From assembly GCF_001513955.1 (NCBI RefSeq), contig NZ_KQ948145.1, positions 986,393 to 1,050,392 of the forward strand: 64,000 bases of DNA, read 5' to 3'. Origin of the DNA: Streptomyces pseudovenezuelae. Lineage in GTDB: Bacteria; Actinomycetota; Actinomycetes; Streptomycetales; Streptomycetaceae. Below the pieces are notes generated by a model, which made no database searches, was not told the DNA's origin, and saw only the letters and a program-made list of their open reading frames with translations. Made by a program: the position numbers and the translations under genes. This document shows positions 53,958-62,590 of the stretch, in pieces; position 1 is the stretch's first letter, and every line of letters starts with the position of its first letter.

Positions 53958-54731
53958 GTGTACCCACACGTCGGGGTTGACGCCTCGGGCCTGGCTACGC
54001 TGCGCGCAACGGTCCTGGACCTGTTGCGCGGCTTCGTCCCCACCGCGTACGCCGTCCCCGCCCTTGCCGTAGCCGCGGCACCGATCGGCCCGTGCTATGC
54101 ACTGGCCGACGGTTCCGCGGCCGTCGGCAGACGAGGGCGTTCGACCGGTGCCGCACCGGCCCGCCGTCCGGCCGCGGACAGCGACAGCGCCCGCATGATG
54201 GACCTGGTCGAACGCGCCCAGGCCGGCGAGGCCGACGCTTTCGGCCGCCTGTACGACCAGTACAGCGACACGGTGTACCGGTACATCTATTACCGGGTAG
54301 GAGGTAAGGCCACCGCCGAGGATCTGACGAGCGAGACGTTCCTGCGTGCGCTCCGAAGGATCGGCACCTTCACATGGCAGGGCCGCGATTTCGGCGCCTG
54401 GCTCGTCACCATCGCGCGCAACCTCGTCGCCGACCACTTCAAGTCGAGCCGGTTCCGGCTGGAAGTCACCACCGGCGAGATGCTCGACGCCAACGAGGTC
54501 GAGCGCTCGCCCGAGGACTCCGTCCTGGAGTCCCTCTCCAACGCCGCGCTGCTGGACGCCGTCCGCCGGCTCAACCCCCAGCAGCAGGAATGTGTGACCC
54601 TCCGTTTCCTCCAGGGCCTCTCGGTCGCCGAGACCGCCCGGGTGATGGGCAAGAACGAGGGCGCCATCAAAACCCTCCAGTACCGGGCCGTCCGCACCCT
54701 GGCCCGGCTCCTCCCGGACGACGCCCGCTGA
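53958..54731 (+). CDS. bldN: Developmental ECF sigma factor BldN
   Basis: A 257-residue sigma factor. The first 80 residues (starting (M)YPHVGVDASGLATLRATV) form the BldN-specific pro-sequence, removed in S. coelicolor to give the active form. Region 2 begins MDLVERAQAGEADAFGRLYDQYSD and region 4 includes LNPQQQECVTLRFLQGLSVAETARVM. BldN directs aerial hyphae genes such as chaplins and rodlins. GGGAG precedes the GTG at 53958. It is followed by its anti-sigma gene rsbN, and upstream by a long AT-richer promoter region. Confidence 0.95.
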   Translation: MYPHVGVDASGLATLRATVLDLLRGFVPTAYAVPALAVAAAPIGPCYALADGSAAVGRRGRSTGAAPARRPAADSDSARMMDLVERAQAGEADAFGRLYDQYSDTVYRYIYYRVGGKATAEDLTSETFLRALRRIGTFTWQGRDFGAWLVTIARNLVADHFKSSRFRLEVTTGEMLDANEVERSPEDSVLESLSNAALLDAVRRLNPQQQECVTLRFLQGLSVAETARVMGKNEGAIKTLQYRAVRTLARLLPDDAR

Positions 54732-54964
54732 GAGCGCACGCCCGGTAACCATCAACTCGCTCTCGGTGAAAGTCCGTTGACTCCCCGATCCGATCATCCG
54801 CAGTCCGTAACCCAAGTGCCACGCCGCTCGTTGTGCGGGATGCAGGCTCCCTGTGGTCACACCCTGGCCGACTCCGATCACTCGATCGGGTGCTTGCGTT
54901 CAGGGTGTGCAACCCTCAGGACCCCCTGGGGAGTCGACCGTCATGACGAGAGGAGGTGCCGCCA

Positions 54965-56176
54965 GTGATCGCGAACGTATCGGCGCACCGGCGGGCGAAC
55001 GCCTTCGCCCAGGCCCTGGAGGAGCAGTCCGACCGGGAACCGGCGGCCGAGCAGTCCGAAGGACCAGCTCCGGCCGTCGCGGAACACCCCGATCCGGGCC
55101 GTCTTTTGGCCCTCGCGGAGTGTCTCGGCGAGCTGCCCAGGCCTGAGCTGGACCCTGAGGTCAAGGTCGTCCAGCGAGCCCAGCTGGTGGCCGCGATGGA
55201 GGCCATGCTGCTGGAGGGCGACGGGGCGGAACCCGCGTTCCCCGAACAGCGCTCCCATCGGGCCAAAGGCACCCACCGGGCGAGTCCGCTCGGGAAACTG
55301 CGTCCGCGTTCCCGGCTCACCAAGGGCCTGGCCGCGGGCGGCCTGAGCGTCGGAGTCGCCGCCGGAGCCTTCGGCGGAGTGGCCGCGGCCAGCTCCGACG
55401 CGCTGCCCGGGGACTCGCTGTACGGCCTCAAGCGCGGCATCGAGGACTTCAAGCTCACCTACCTGTCCGAGGGGGACGACGAGCGTGGCGTCGCCTACCT
55501 CGACCAGGCCTCCACCCGGCTGAACGAGGCCCGCCGCCTGATGGAACGCGGCCGGGGCGGGCACCTCGACCACGAGTCCGTGGGCGAGATCCGCCGCGCC
55601 CTGTCCGGCATGCAGCACGACGCCTCCGAGGGGCATCGCCTGCTGCACGAGGCGTACGAGCGCGACCCGAACTCGCTGGGCCCCATCCAGGCCCTGGCCG
55701 GCTTCTCGCGCTCGCACCGCGAGGCCTGGGGGGCGCTCCGCGACCGGCTGCCCGTCCAGCTCGGCGATGTCAGCGACCAGGTGTCCGAGGTCTTCGACGC
55801 CATAGACGAAGAGGTCGCTCCGCTGCAGTCCCTGCTCCCCGAACCCCCGGCCCCGGGCGGCGGCGCGGGACAGCGGCAGGGCTCCGGTCCGGCGTCCTCG
55901 GACGACTCGACCGGCTCGGGGCATTCCACGGCCCCGGGTTCAGGCGGCTCCTCGGAACACACCGGCGGCAGCAGCCCGAGCAAATCCGCCCCGTCCGGCA
56001 GCCAGGACGACGGCCTGCTCGGCGGCAACACCGGCGGTCTCCTCGATCCTCCGAAGGACACCGGCACCACCACCCCGACGTCCCCGGCCCCCTCGGCCGA
56101 CCCGGACGTCACCCTCCCGCCCCTCCTCCCGGGCCTCCTGCCGGGCCTGGGCATCCAGGGCGAGGACACGAATTAG
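54965..56176 (+). CDS. rsbN: Anti-sigma factor RsbN (membrane anchored, DUF5667)
   Basis: A 403-residue protein starting (M)IANVSAHRRANAFAQALEEQ. The cytoplasmic N-terminal part (to about 115) should bind BldN; one transmembrane helix follows (about 120-143), then a DUF5667 helical domain (ALPGDSLYGLKRGIEDFKLT to about 250) and a Ser/Gly/Pro-rich tail. GGAGG lies 8 bases before the GTG at 54965. The pairing bldN-rsbN with one TM anti-sigma agrees with Streptomyces literature. Sequence between bldN and rsbN (233 bases) may hold a separate promoter. Confidence 0.9.
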   Translation: MIANVSAHRRANAFAQALEEQSDREPAAEQSEGPAPAVAEHPDPGRLLALAECLGELPRPELDPEVKVVQRAQLVAAMEAMLLEGDGAEPAFPEQRSHRAKGTHRASPLGKLRPRSRLTKGLAAGGLSVGVAAGAFGGVAAASSDALPGDSLYGLKRGIEDFKLTYLSEGDDERGVAYLDQASTRLNEARRLMERGRGGHLDHESVGEIRRALSGMQHDASEGHRLLHEAYERDPNSLGPIQALAGFSRSHREAWGALRDRLPVQLGDVSDQVSEVFDAIDEEVAPLQSLLPEPPAPGGGAGQRQGSGPASSDDSTGSGHSTAPGSGGSSEHTGGSSPSKSAPSGSQDDGLLGGNTGGLLDPPKDTGTTTPTSPAPSADPDVTLPPLLPGLLPGLGIQGEDTN

Positions 56177-56185
56177 CCCCTCCAG

Positions 56186-56234
56186 TACGGCGGTGGGGGC
56201 ACCCTTCTATTGGAAGGGTGCCCCCACCGCCGTA
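56186..56234. terminator. Bidirectional terminator behind rsbN
   Basis: Perfect 22-base arms (56186-56207 and 56213-56234) around a 5-base loop TATTG, lying between the convergent rsbN and acyltransferase genes. Confidence 0.92.
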
Positions 56235-56244
56235 AAGGGCGATC

Positions 56245-57297
56245 TCAGAAAAACACCGACCGCCTCTGCACCAAGAGCTTGTACAGCGTGTGCTGGATCT
56301 GTTCTCTGACCTGGTCCGTCAGGTTGAACATCAGCATCGGGTCCTCGGCGGCCTCCGGGGGATAGCCGTCGGTCGGGATGGGCTCGCCGAACTGGATCGT
56401 CCACTTGGTGGGGAGCGGGACCGCGCCCAGGGGGCCCAGCCACGGGAAGGTCGGAGTCAGCGGGAAGTACGGGAAGCCCAGCAGCCGGGCCAGCGTCTTC
56501 GCGTTGCCGATCATCGGGTAGATCTCCTCCGCGCCCACGATCGAGCACGGAATGATCGGGGTGCGCTGACGCAGGGCCGTGGAGACGAAACCGCCCCGGC
56601 CGAAGCGCTGGAGCTTGTACCGCTCGCTGAAGGGCTTGCCGATGCCCTTGAAGCCCTCCGGCATCACACCGACCAGTTCACCGCGCCCCAGCAGCCGTTC
56701 GGCGTCCTCCGCGCAGGCGAGGGTGTGACCGGCCTTGCGGGCGAGTTCGTTGACCACCGGCAGCATGAACACCAGGTCCGCCGCCAGCAGCCGCAGATGC
56801 CGGTTCGCGGGGTGGTGGTCGTGGACGGCGACCTGCATCATCAGGCCGTCCAGCGGCAGCGTCCCGGAGTGGTTGGCGACGATCAGCGCCCCGCCCTCGG
56901 CCGGGATGTTCTCGACACCCTTGACCTCGACCCGGAAGTACTTCTCGTACACCGGCCGCAGCAGGGACATCAGGACCTGGTCGGTGAGTTCCTCGTCGTA
57001 GCCGAAGTCGTCGACCTCGTAGTCCCCGGTGAGCCGGCGGCGCAGGAAGCTGAGGCCCGCGGCGATACGCCGCTCCAGGCCGCCCTCCTCGCTCGCCTGC
57101 TGCGGCGGCTGTTCCTCACGCGTCACAGGAACATCATCCTGCGCGGGAGCCGCGCTGGGCAGGGGCTGGACCTCACGGACCAGCGCGGGCTCGGGGCCCT
57201 TGCGCCGGCTCCCCGCGCTCCGGCGCCGCGCCGGCCGCTGTACGGCGCCTGCGCGGGACCGGTCGTCGTCGAACGGAATGACCTTGGCGTCCGCCAT
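56245..57297 (-). CDS. Lysophospholipid acyltransferase family protein (PlsC-like)
   Basis: A 350-residue protein with a basic, low-complexity N-terminus (about 1-75) and a PlsC-like domain: NHSGTLPLDG carries the catalytic HxxxxD, and PEGFKG the acceptor-binding motif. It probably transfers acyl groups to glycerol-3-phosphate-type substrates. ATG at 57297 follows the epimerase stop by 14 bases with GGAG upstream, so both genes form an operon. Confidence 0.9.
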   Translation of the reverse strand: MADAKVIPFDDDRSRAGAVQRPARRRSAGSRRKGPEPALVREVQPLPSAAPAQDDVPVTREEQPPQQASEEGGLERRIAAGLSFLRRRLTGDYEVDDFGYDEELTDQVLMSLLRPVYEKYFRVEVKGVENIPAEGGALIVANHSGTLPLDGLMMQVAVHDHHPANRHLRLLAADLVFMLPVVNELARKAGHTLACAEDAERLLGRGELVGVMPEGFKGIGKPFSERYKLQRFGRGGFVSTALRQRTPIIPCSIVGAEEIYPMIGNAKTLARLLGFPYFPLTPTFPWLGPLGAVPLPTKWTIQFGEPIPTDGYPPEAAEDPMLMFNLTDQVREQIQHTLYKLLVQRRSVFF

Positions 57298-57311
57298 CGT
57301 TGATGCGCTCC

Positions 57312-58373
57312 TCAGTTGGCGCTCTGCGTCGGGGGGTTGCCGTTGCCCGCGAGGGGCAGCGCGGCGATCCGGTCGACGGCCCCCGCGAGGGCCTCCGGCG
57401 GCAGCAGCCCGGGGCCCTGGCTGCGCGCGAAGTCCGCGAAGGTCTCCGCCGTCGAGTACTTCGGCCGGAATCCGAGCGTCTCCCGCATCTGGACCGTCGA
57501 CACGACCCGGCCATGGGTGAGCAGCCGGATCTGCTCGGGCGAGAAGTCCGTCATACCCAGCGTACGCACCAGCGACCCGGCCCAGGTGACGGCCGGCAGC
57601 AGCAGGGGCACCGTGGGCCGGCCGAGCCGCCGGGAACACTGCGACAGCAACAGGACCCCGTCGCCGGCGATGTTGAAGGTGCCGCTGTTGAGCGTGCCCC
57701 GCTCCGGTTCGTGCGAGGCGATCCTGAGCACCTCGATCACGTCGTCCTCGTGCACGAACTGCAACCGCGGGTCGTAGCCGAGCACGGTCGGCAGCACCGG
57801 CAGCGCGAAGTACGAGGCGAGCGGGGTGTCCGCGGTCGGCCCCAGGATGTTGGCGAACCTGAGCACGCACACGGCCACGTCGGGGCGCCGTCGCGCGAAG
57901 CCCCGCACATACCCCTCGACCTCGACCGTGTCCTTGGCGAAGCCGCCGGAGGGCAGGGACTTGGGCGGGGTGGTCTCGGTGAACACCGCGGGATCGCGGG
58001 GCGCGGACCCGTACACGTTCGTACTGGACTTCACCACCAGCCGCTGCACGTTCGGCGACTTCTGGCAGGCACCGAGCAGCTGCATGGTGCCGATGACGTT
58101 GGTCTCCTTGACCGTGGTCCGGCTCCCGCTGCCCAGCGCCATCGCCGTCACATCCAGGTGGACGACCGTGTCGGCGGCCGTCTCCGCGAGGATCCGCGCG
58201 ATGCCGGGCTGCCTGATGTCCGCCTGGATGAAGTCGGCACCGCCCAGATGGTGTTCCGGCGACACCGCGTCCACGGCGATCACCCGGTCCACCTGCGGGT
58301 CACGCTGTATGCGTCGTACGAACCGGCCTCCCAGCTGTCGGGCCACTCCGGTGACGAGCACGACCTTTCCCAA
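57312..58373 (-). CDS. NAD-dependent epimerase/dehydratase (extended SDR)
   Basis: A 353-residue extended SDR starting MGKVVLVTGVARQLGGRFV. The nucleotide loop is degenerate (GVARQLGG instead of GGxGxxG), and the usual YxxxK pair is not obvious, so it may be an atypical or non-enzymatic member. It is transcribed with the acyltransferase gene, so a role in lipid or cell-envelope glycan metabolism is inferred. Start: ATG at 58373; no strong ribosome site (GGAAGG lies near). Confidence 0.85.
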   Translation of the reverse strand: MGKVVLVTGVARQLGGRFVRRIQRDPQVDRVIAVDAVSPEHHLGGADFIQADIRQPGIARILAETAADTVVHLDVTAMALGSGSRTTVKETNVIGTMQLLGACQKSPNVQRLVVKSSTNVYGSAPRDPAVFTETTPPKSLPSGGFAKDTVEVEGYVRGFARRRPDVAVCVLRFANILGPTADTPLASYFALPVLPTVLGYDPRLQFVHEDDVIEVLRIASHEPERGTLNSGTFNIAGDGVLLLSQCSRRLGRPTVPLLLPAVTWAGSLVRTLGMTDFSPEQIRLLTHGRVVSTVQMRETLGFRPKYSTAETFADFARSQGPGLLPPEALAGAVDRIAALPLAGNGNPPTQSAN

Positions 58374-58545
58374 GATCAGCGCCTTCCTTCCAGCCGTAGT
58401 CCAGCCCTGGTACGGCTCCTGTACAGCCCCAGTCCTGTGCCGCGTTCCCCGTGTTCCGCCAACTTAGCGGTTCGATGTTGCGCTGTGATGACCGCCCACT
58501 GCGTGAGGTGACGACATCCAGCCCACTGCCACGTCCCGACACGCG

Positions 58546-58580
58546 TGTGGCCCCCCACCGATATCAGGTGGGGGGCCACA
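58546..58580. terminator. Terminator behind the bS22-like gene
   Basis: TGTGGCCCCCCACC and its 14-base perfect complement surround the 7-base loop GATATCA, 22 bases behind the stop codon of the small ribosomal protein gene. Confidence 0.88.
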
Positions 58581-58601
58581 AACACGCTTACGCGGCGTCG
58601 C

Positions 58602-58700
58602 CTACTTCTTGTTGCGACGCTGAACGCGCGTGCGCTTGAGCAGCTTGCGGTGCTTCTTCTTGGCCATCCGCTTGCGCCGCTTCTTGATAACAGAGCCCAC
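58602..58700 (-). CDS. Small basic AURKAIP1/COX24 (bS22) domain protein
   Basis: A 32-residue protein reading (M)[19 protein letters not shown] and ending VQRRNKK, extremely rich in Lys/Arg. This is the actinobacterial AURKAIP1/COX24 domain protein seen in 30S ribosomes (bS22). GTG at 58700; a terminator follows the stop. It is too short for usual gene-finding cut-offs. Confidence 0.92.
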   Translation of the reverse strand: MGSVIKKRRKRMAKKKHRKLLKRTRVQRRNKK

Positions 58701-58877
58701 GACTACCCTCGCTCACTTCTCATCACTCGGTGCTGGGCGCCATGGGCCCATACGACCTACGAGGGGCTAGCCTACCCGCCCGAGCGCTGAGGTCGTAATC
58801 GAGGTGAACCGGGGAGATCCGCAGGGGGTCACGAGTGCCCTGAGACCCCTGTTGAACCTCCCCGGGTCCGGTCGTCG

Positions 58878-59087
58878 TCAGGCCGTCTCCACCCCCACAT
58901 AACTCTCGCGGAGGTACTCGTGAACCGCGTTCTCGGGGACACGGAAGGACCGTCCCACCCTGATCGCGGGCAGATGACCACTGTGCACCAGCCGGTACAC
59001 GGTCATCTTCGACACTCGCATCACCGAGGCGACTTCCGCCACGGTAAGGAACTGAACCTCGCTCAGAGGCCTCTGTTCAGCAGCCAT
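58878..59087 (-). CDS. bdtA: Excisionase-type helix-turn-helix DNA-binding protein (probable BdtA)
   Basis: A 69-residue MerR/excisionase-like helix-turn-helix protein: FLTVAEVASVMRVSKMTVYRL, then HLPAIRVGRSFRVPENAV. Size and position next to bS22 and near bldN match the BldD target bdtA of S. coelicolor, an assignment made from memory of gene order. Upstream lie half-sites AGTGA and TCACC (minus strand 59162-59135) of the BldD type but with a long gap. The ATG at 59087 has CAGGTG upstream. Confidence 0.85.
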   Translation of the reverse strand: MAAEQRPLSEVQFLTVAEVASVMRVSKMTVYRLVHSGHLPAIRVGRSFRVPENAVHEYLRESYVGVETA

Positions 59088-59216
59088 GACACACCTGAAC
59101 CTTCCGCACTCGACGGCCACCGGCTTCCCCTTCCGGTGACTCTTCGTCGCTGCGTGCTCACTCCCCAATGTAGGGGCGGGTGATGCAAGTGGGGAAGAGG
59201 TGCACCCATCGGCGGC

Positions 59217-60032
59217 CTACTGTGACAGACACGCTCGATTGAGTACGTAGCGGGTCAGCGGCCGGTAGTAATCGGACCGCACAGCGTCATCAAGTGGAAC
59301 GACGACGGACACGACCCCCTCGGCCTCCCCCACAAAGAGCGCGGGGTCATCCGTATCCGCCGGCCCAATGGCCTCAAACCCCAGCTGACCTGCTCCGCAG
59401 ACCCATCCGTGATCCCCGATCACCAGCTCGGGAAGCGGCCCGCCGCTCTCCGCCGCGGCCGCCAGCGCGGTACGAACCGGCAGCGGTGAATGCGTGTGTG
59501 CGCCCGGCTCACCACCGGAGCTCTTCGCGTCCGGCGGCCGCACGAGCGCGACTCCTCGTACGTACTGAAGGTTGTACGTGCGTAGACCGAACCGGGTCGT
59601 TATGTCGACACGGCGACCATGCGCAGGGGTGAGGACGGTACATCCCGCCGCCGAGAGGGCGTCCGCGAGGGCGGCGTAGAACCCGAGCAGTCGGTGCGGA
59701 TGACCGGTGCCGAGGAGCACGGCCCCGCTGCGCTGGGCAACTGCCGCGAGCCGCTCCGCGAAGGCGTCGAGCGCCACGAGTGTCCGTTCAGGATCGATCA
59801 CATCCCGGCCAGTTGTAACCCTTGGATCGCCGGAAACCCCACACTTCTCCGCCATGAGCCCGAGCAAATCCCGCTCATTCCACGACGATTCGGGATCAAT
59901 TCCGATCAGCACCCGGGGGTCCCGAGCCGCGAACAACCGATAACTCCGCAGACTCGCCTCCCGCGAGGTGGCCACGGACCCGGCGAGACGAGCGGCCAGC
60001 AGATGGGCGCGCAGGGCACCGGTGCTCAACAC
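59217..60032 (-). CDS. Conserved actinobacterial phosphatase
   Basis: A 271-residue soluble protein annotated elsewhere in actinobacteria as phosphatase. It has GIDPESSWNERDLLGLMAEK near residue 43, VLLGTGHPHRLLGFYAALAD near 104, and ELVIGDHGWVCGAGQLGFEAIG near 205; His and Asp residues in these segments could be catalytic. No signal peptide. I am not certain of the enzymatic activity. Confidence 0.75.
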   Translation of the reverse strand: MLSTGALRAHLLAARLAGSVATSREASLRSYRLFAARDPRVLIGIDPESSWNERDLLGLMAEKCGVSGDPRVTTGRDVIDPERTLVALDAFAERLAAVAQRSGAVLLGTGHPHRLLGFYAALADALSAAGCTVLTPAHGRRVDITTRFGLRTYNLQYVRGVALVRPPDAKSSGGEPGAHTHSPLPVRTALAAAAESGGPLPELVIGDHGWVCGAGQLGFEAIGPADTDDPALFVGEAEGVVSVVVPLDDAVRSDYYRPLTRYVLNRACLSQ

Positions 60033-60117
60033 GGAGTGATGGTGGCGGATGAGCGGCGGGGCTACGTGGGGAACAGAGATTTACCGCACAGTCGGAGTAA
60101 CGGGGACTGCACCCACC

Positions 60118-60146
60118 CAGGGGCGCGGGGAACTGCGCGACCAGCC
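60118..60146 (-). repeat. Dispersed GC-rich repeat, copy 3 of 3
   Basis: Same core GGCGCGGGGAACTGCGCGAC as copies at 26.8 and 46.9 kb. It starts 44 bases behind the acuC stop codon, with GGCTGCGGG (minus strand) between stop and repeat. Confidence 0.85.
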
Positions 60147-60189
60147 ACAAAGCACCCGCAGCCGCCAGACGACACAGCCACGCACATCC

Positions 60190-61362
60190 TTAGGCCAACA
60201 ACCCCCGCAACGGAAACACCGCCCGCCGAGTGGCCAGCACAGCCTGATCCAGCCGATCCGCGGGGTCGTACCCCGCATCCCACTCCGCATAGGACACCGG
60301 CCACCGGCCGTCCGTCATCCGGGCCGGCGCCAACTGCCGGGTCCGTGCGAACACCTCCTGCCGCCACCCCTCGGGAATCATCGCCTCGGGCTCGATCTCC
60401 CGCCCGGCGGCGATCGCCACCAGATGCGTCCAGGACCGGGGTACGACATCCACCACGGCGTACCCTCCGCCCCCGAGCGCGATCCACTTCCCCCCGGCGT
60501 ACTCGTGCGCCAGCTCATGGCAGGCGACCTGCACCGCCCGCTGCGCGTCCAACGACACCGCGAGATGCGCCAGCGGATCCTCGAAGTGCGTATCGGCCCC
60601 GTGCTGCGTCACCAGCACATCCGGCCGGAAGTCGGCGATGAGCTCCGGCACCACCGCATGGAAGGCCCGCAACCACCCCGCGTCCCCCGTCCCGGCCGGC
60701 AGCGCCACGTTCACCGCGCTGCCCTCGGCCGAGTCCGCCCCCGTCTCCTCCGGCCACCCGGTCTGCGGGAAGAGCGTCCGGGGATGCTCGTGCAACGAGA
60801 TCGTCAGCACCCGGGGATCCTCCCAGAACGCCGCCTGCACCCCGTCCCCGTGATGCACGTCGACATCCACATAGGCGACCCGCTGGGCCCCCAGCTCCAG
60901 CAGCCGCGCGATGGCGAGCGAGGCGTCGTTGTAGATGCAGAACCCCGAGGCACCGCCGGGCATCGCATGGTGCAACCCGCCCGCGAAGTTCACCGCGTGC
61001 AGCGCGGTCCCGCGCCACACGGCCTCCGCCGCGCCCACCGACTGGCCGGCGATCAGCGCGGACACCTCGTGCATCCGCTCGAAGGCCGGATCGTCCATCG
61101 TCCCGAGCCCGTACGACTGGTCGGCCGCCCCCGGGTCCACGGAAGCCGCCTTCACGGCCTCGACGTAGTCCTCCCGGTGCACGAGCCGCAGCGTCGACTC
61201 GCCGGCCGCCTTCGCCGCCACGACCTCCACGTCCCGGTCCAGCCCGAAGGCGTCCACCAGGCGCCGGGTCAGGTCGAGCCGGACCGGGTCCATCGGATGG
61301 TCCGGACCGAAGTCATAGCCCGTTACTGCCTCGTCCCACATCAGCTGTGCGCGGCCGCTCAT
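60190..61362 (-). CDS. acuC: Acetoin utilisation-type deacetylase (class I/II HDAC fold)
   Basis: A 390-residue histone-deacetylase-like protein. Zinc-site and catalytic residues are visible: LHHAMPGGASGFCIYND, VDVDVHHGDGVQ and the DVLVTQHGADTH segment. AcuC proteins remove acyl groups from proteins, including acetyl-CoA synthetase. ATG at 61362 (MSGRAQLMWDEAV) lies 7 bases behind TACGGT, suggesting a leaderless message; its promoter and first 50 bases are inside the upstream MFS coding sequence. Confidence 0.94.
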   Translation of the reverse strand: MSGRAQLMWDEAVTGYDFGPDHPMDPVRLDLTRRLVDAFGLDRDVEVVAAKAAGESTLRLVHREDYVEAVKAASVDPGAADQSYGLGTMDDPAFERMHEVSALIAGQSVGAAEAVWRGTALHAVNFAGGLHHAMPGGASGFCIYNDASLAIARLLELGAQRVAYVDVDVHHGDGVQAAFWEDPRVLTISLHEHPRTLFPQTGWPEETGADSAEGSAVNVALPAGTGDAGWLRAFHAVVPELIADFRPDVLVTQHGADTHFEDPLAHLAVSLDAQRAVQVACHELAHEYAGGKWIALGGGGYAVVDVVPRSWTHLVAIAAGREIEPEAMIPEGWRQEVFARTRQLAPARMTDGRWPVSYAEWDAGYDPADRLDQAVLATRRAVFPLRGLLA

Positions 61363-62524
61363 GCCCGCCACCGTATCGGTCCGGTTGAGCCTCGAACGAC
61401 TTGGCGTACACCAGCGTCACCAGCACCAACACCATCGGCACGAGCATCGCCCCGCGATAGCTCCACGCGTCCCCCAGGGCCCCCACCAACGGCGAACCGA
61501 CCAGGAACCCCACGTAGTTGAAGACATTGAGCCGAGCGACCGCCGCGTCCGAGGCCCCCGGGAACAGCCGCCCGGCCGCGGCGAAGGTCTGCGGAACCAG
61601 CACACACAGCCCCAGCCCCAGCAGCGTGAACCCGAGCATGCCCACCCACGGCCCCGGCGCCACGGCCACCACCGCGAACCCCACGGCCGCCACCACGGCC
61701 CCCGCGCGCACGACCGCCGCCGCCCCGAACCGCCGTACCCCGAAGTCCCCGATGGCCCGCCCCAGCAGGGTCGTCACCATGTAGACGTTGTACGGCACGG
61801 TCGCCAGCTGCTCACTGCTCCCGAGCACGTCCTGGAGGTACTTCGCACTCCAGTTGGAGACCGTGGAGTCCCCGATGTAGGCGAAGGTCATCACCAGGCA
61901 CAGCGGCAGCAGCAGCTTGAAGACGATGCCGTCCCCGCCCTGCGCCGTCTCCTCCAGGGCGCCGCCGTCCCCGTCGACGTACCACCGGCTCCCCACCAGG
62001 CACAGCGGCACCAGCACCACCACGACCGGCAGGTAGGACACGAACAGCGCGAGATGCCAGTGCGCCCCGACCCAGGCCAGCGAGGCCCCCACGATCCCGC
62101 CGAGACTGAACACCGCGTGGAAGCTCAGCATGATGCTGCGCCCGTACGACCGCTGCAGGCTCACCCCGAGCATGTTCATGGACGCGTCGAGCATGCCGAC
62201 CGCGAGCCCGAAGGCGGCGAGCGAGACCCCGAGTTCGACCGTCGAGTCCCCGGCCCCCACTCCGAGCAGCGCCAGGAGCACCACCGGCTGGGCCAGCCTC
62301 AGCAGCAGGCTGGGCCGGATCCGCTTCACCAGGTGCTCGGTCGAGACGCTCCCGACACCGGCGAGGATCGGCACCGCGGCCAGGAACGCGGGCAGCAGCG
62401 CGTCGGAGACGCCGTACCGGTCCTGGATGGCGGGGATCCGCGTCACCAGCAGAGCGAAGGCGACACCTTGCGCGAAGAAGCTGAACGCCAGTGAGGCCCT
62501 ACCGCGCCGCAGCACATCTGTCAT
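61313..62524 (-). CDS. MFS transporter (YbjJ/FucP-like)
   Basis: A 403-residue, 12-helix major facilitator beginning MTDVLRRGRASLAFSFFAQG, with ASMNMLGVSLQRSYGRSIML after helix 4 and an FHAVFSLGGIVGASL helix. It resembles YbjJ-type permeases; the substrate is unknown. The last 17 codons overlap the start of acuC. Confidence 0.9.
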   Translation of the reverse strand: MTDVLRRGRASLAFSFFAQGVAFALLVTRIPAIQDRYGVSDALLPAFLAAVPILAGVGSVSTEHLVKRIRPSLLLRLAQPVVLLALLGVGAGDSTVELGVSLAAFGLAVGMLDASMNMLGVSLQRSYGRSIMLSFHAVFSLGGIVGASLAWVGAHWHLALFVSYLPVVVVLVPLCLVGSRWYVDGDGGALEETAQGGDGIVFKLLLPLCLVMTFAYIGDSTVSNWSAKYLQDVLGSSEQLATVPYNVYMVTTLLGRAIGDFGVRRFGAAAVVRAGAVVAAVGFAVVAVAPGPWVGMLGFTLLGLGLCVLVPQTFAAAGRLFPGASDAAVARLNVFNYVGFLVGSPLVGALGDAWSYRGAMLVPMVLVLVTLVYAKSFEAQPDRYGGGHERPRTADVGRGSNGL

Positions 62525-62590
62525 GGCGGCGAGCGTAGGGCCCCGGCGTACTCGTGGGTAGATCCAGCCAAAGATGAATTTCCCTCAGCT

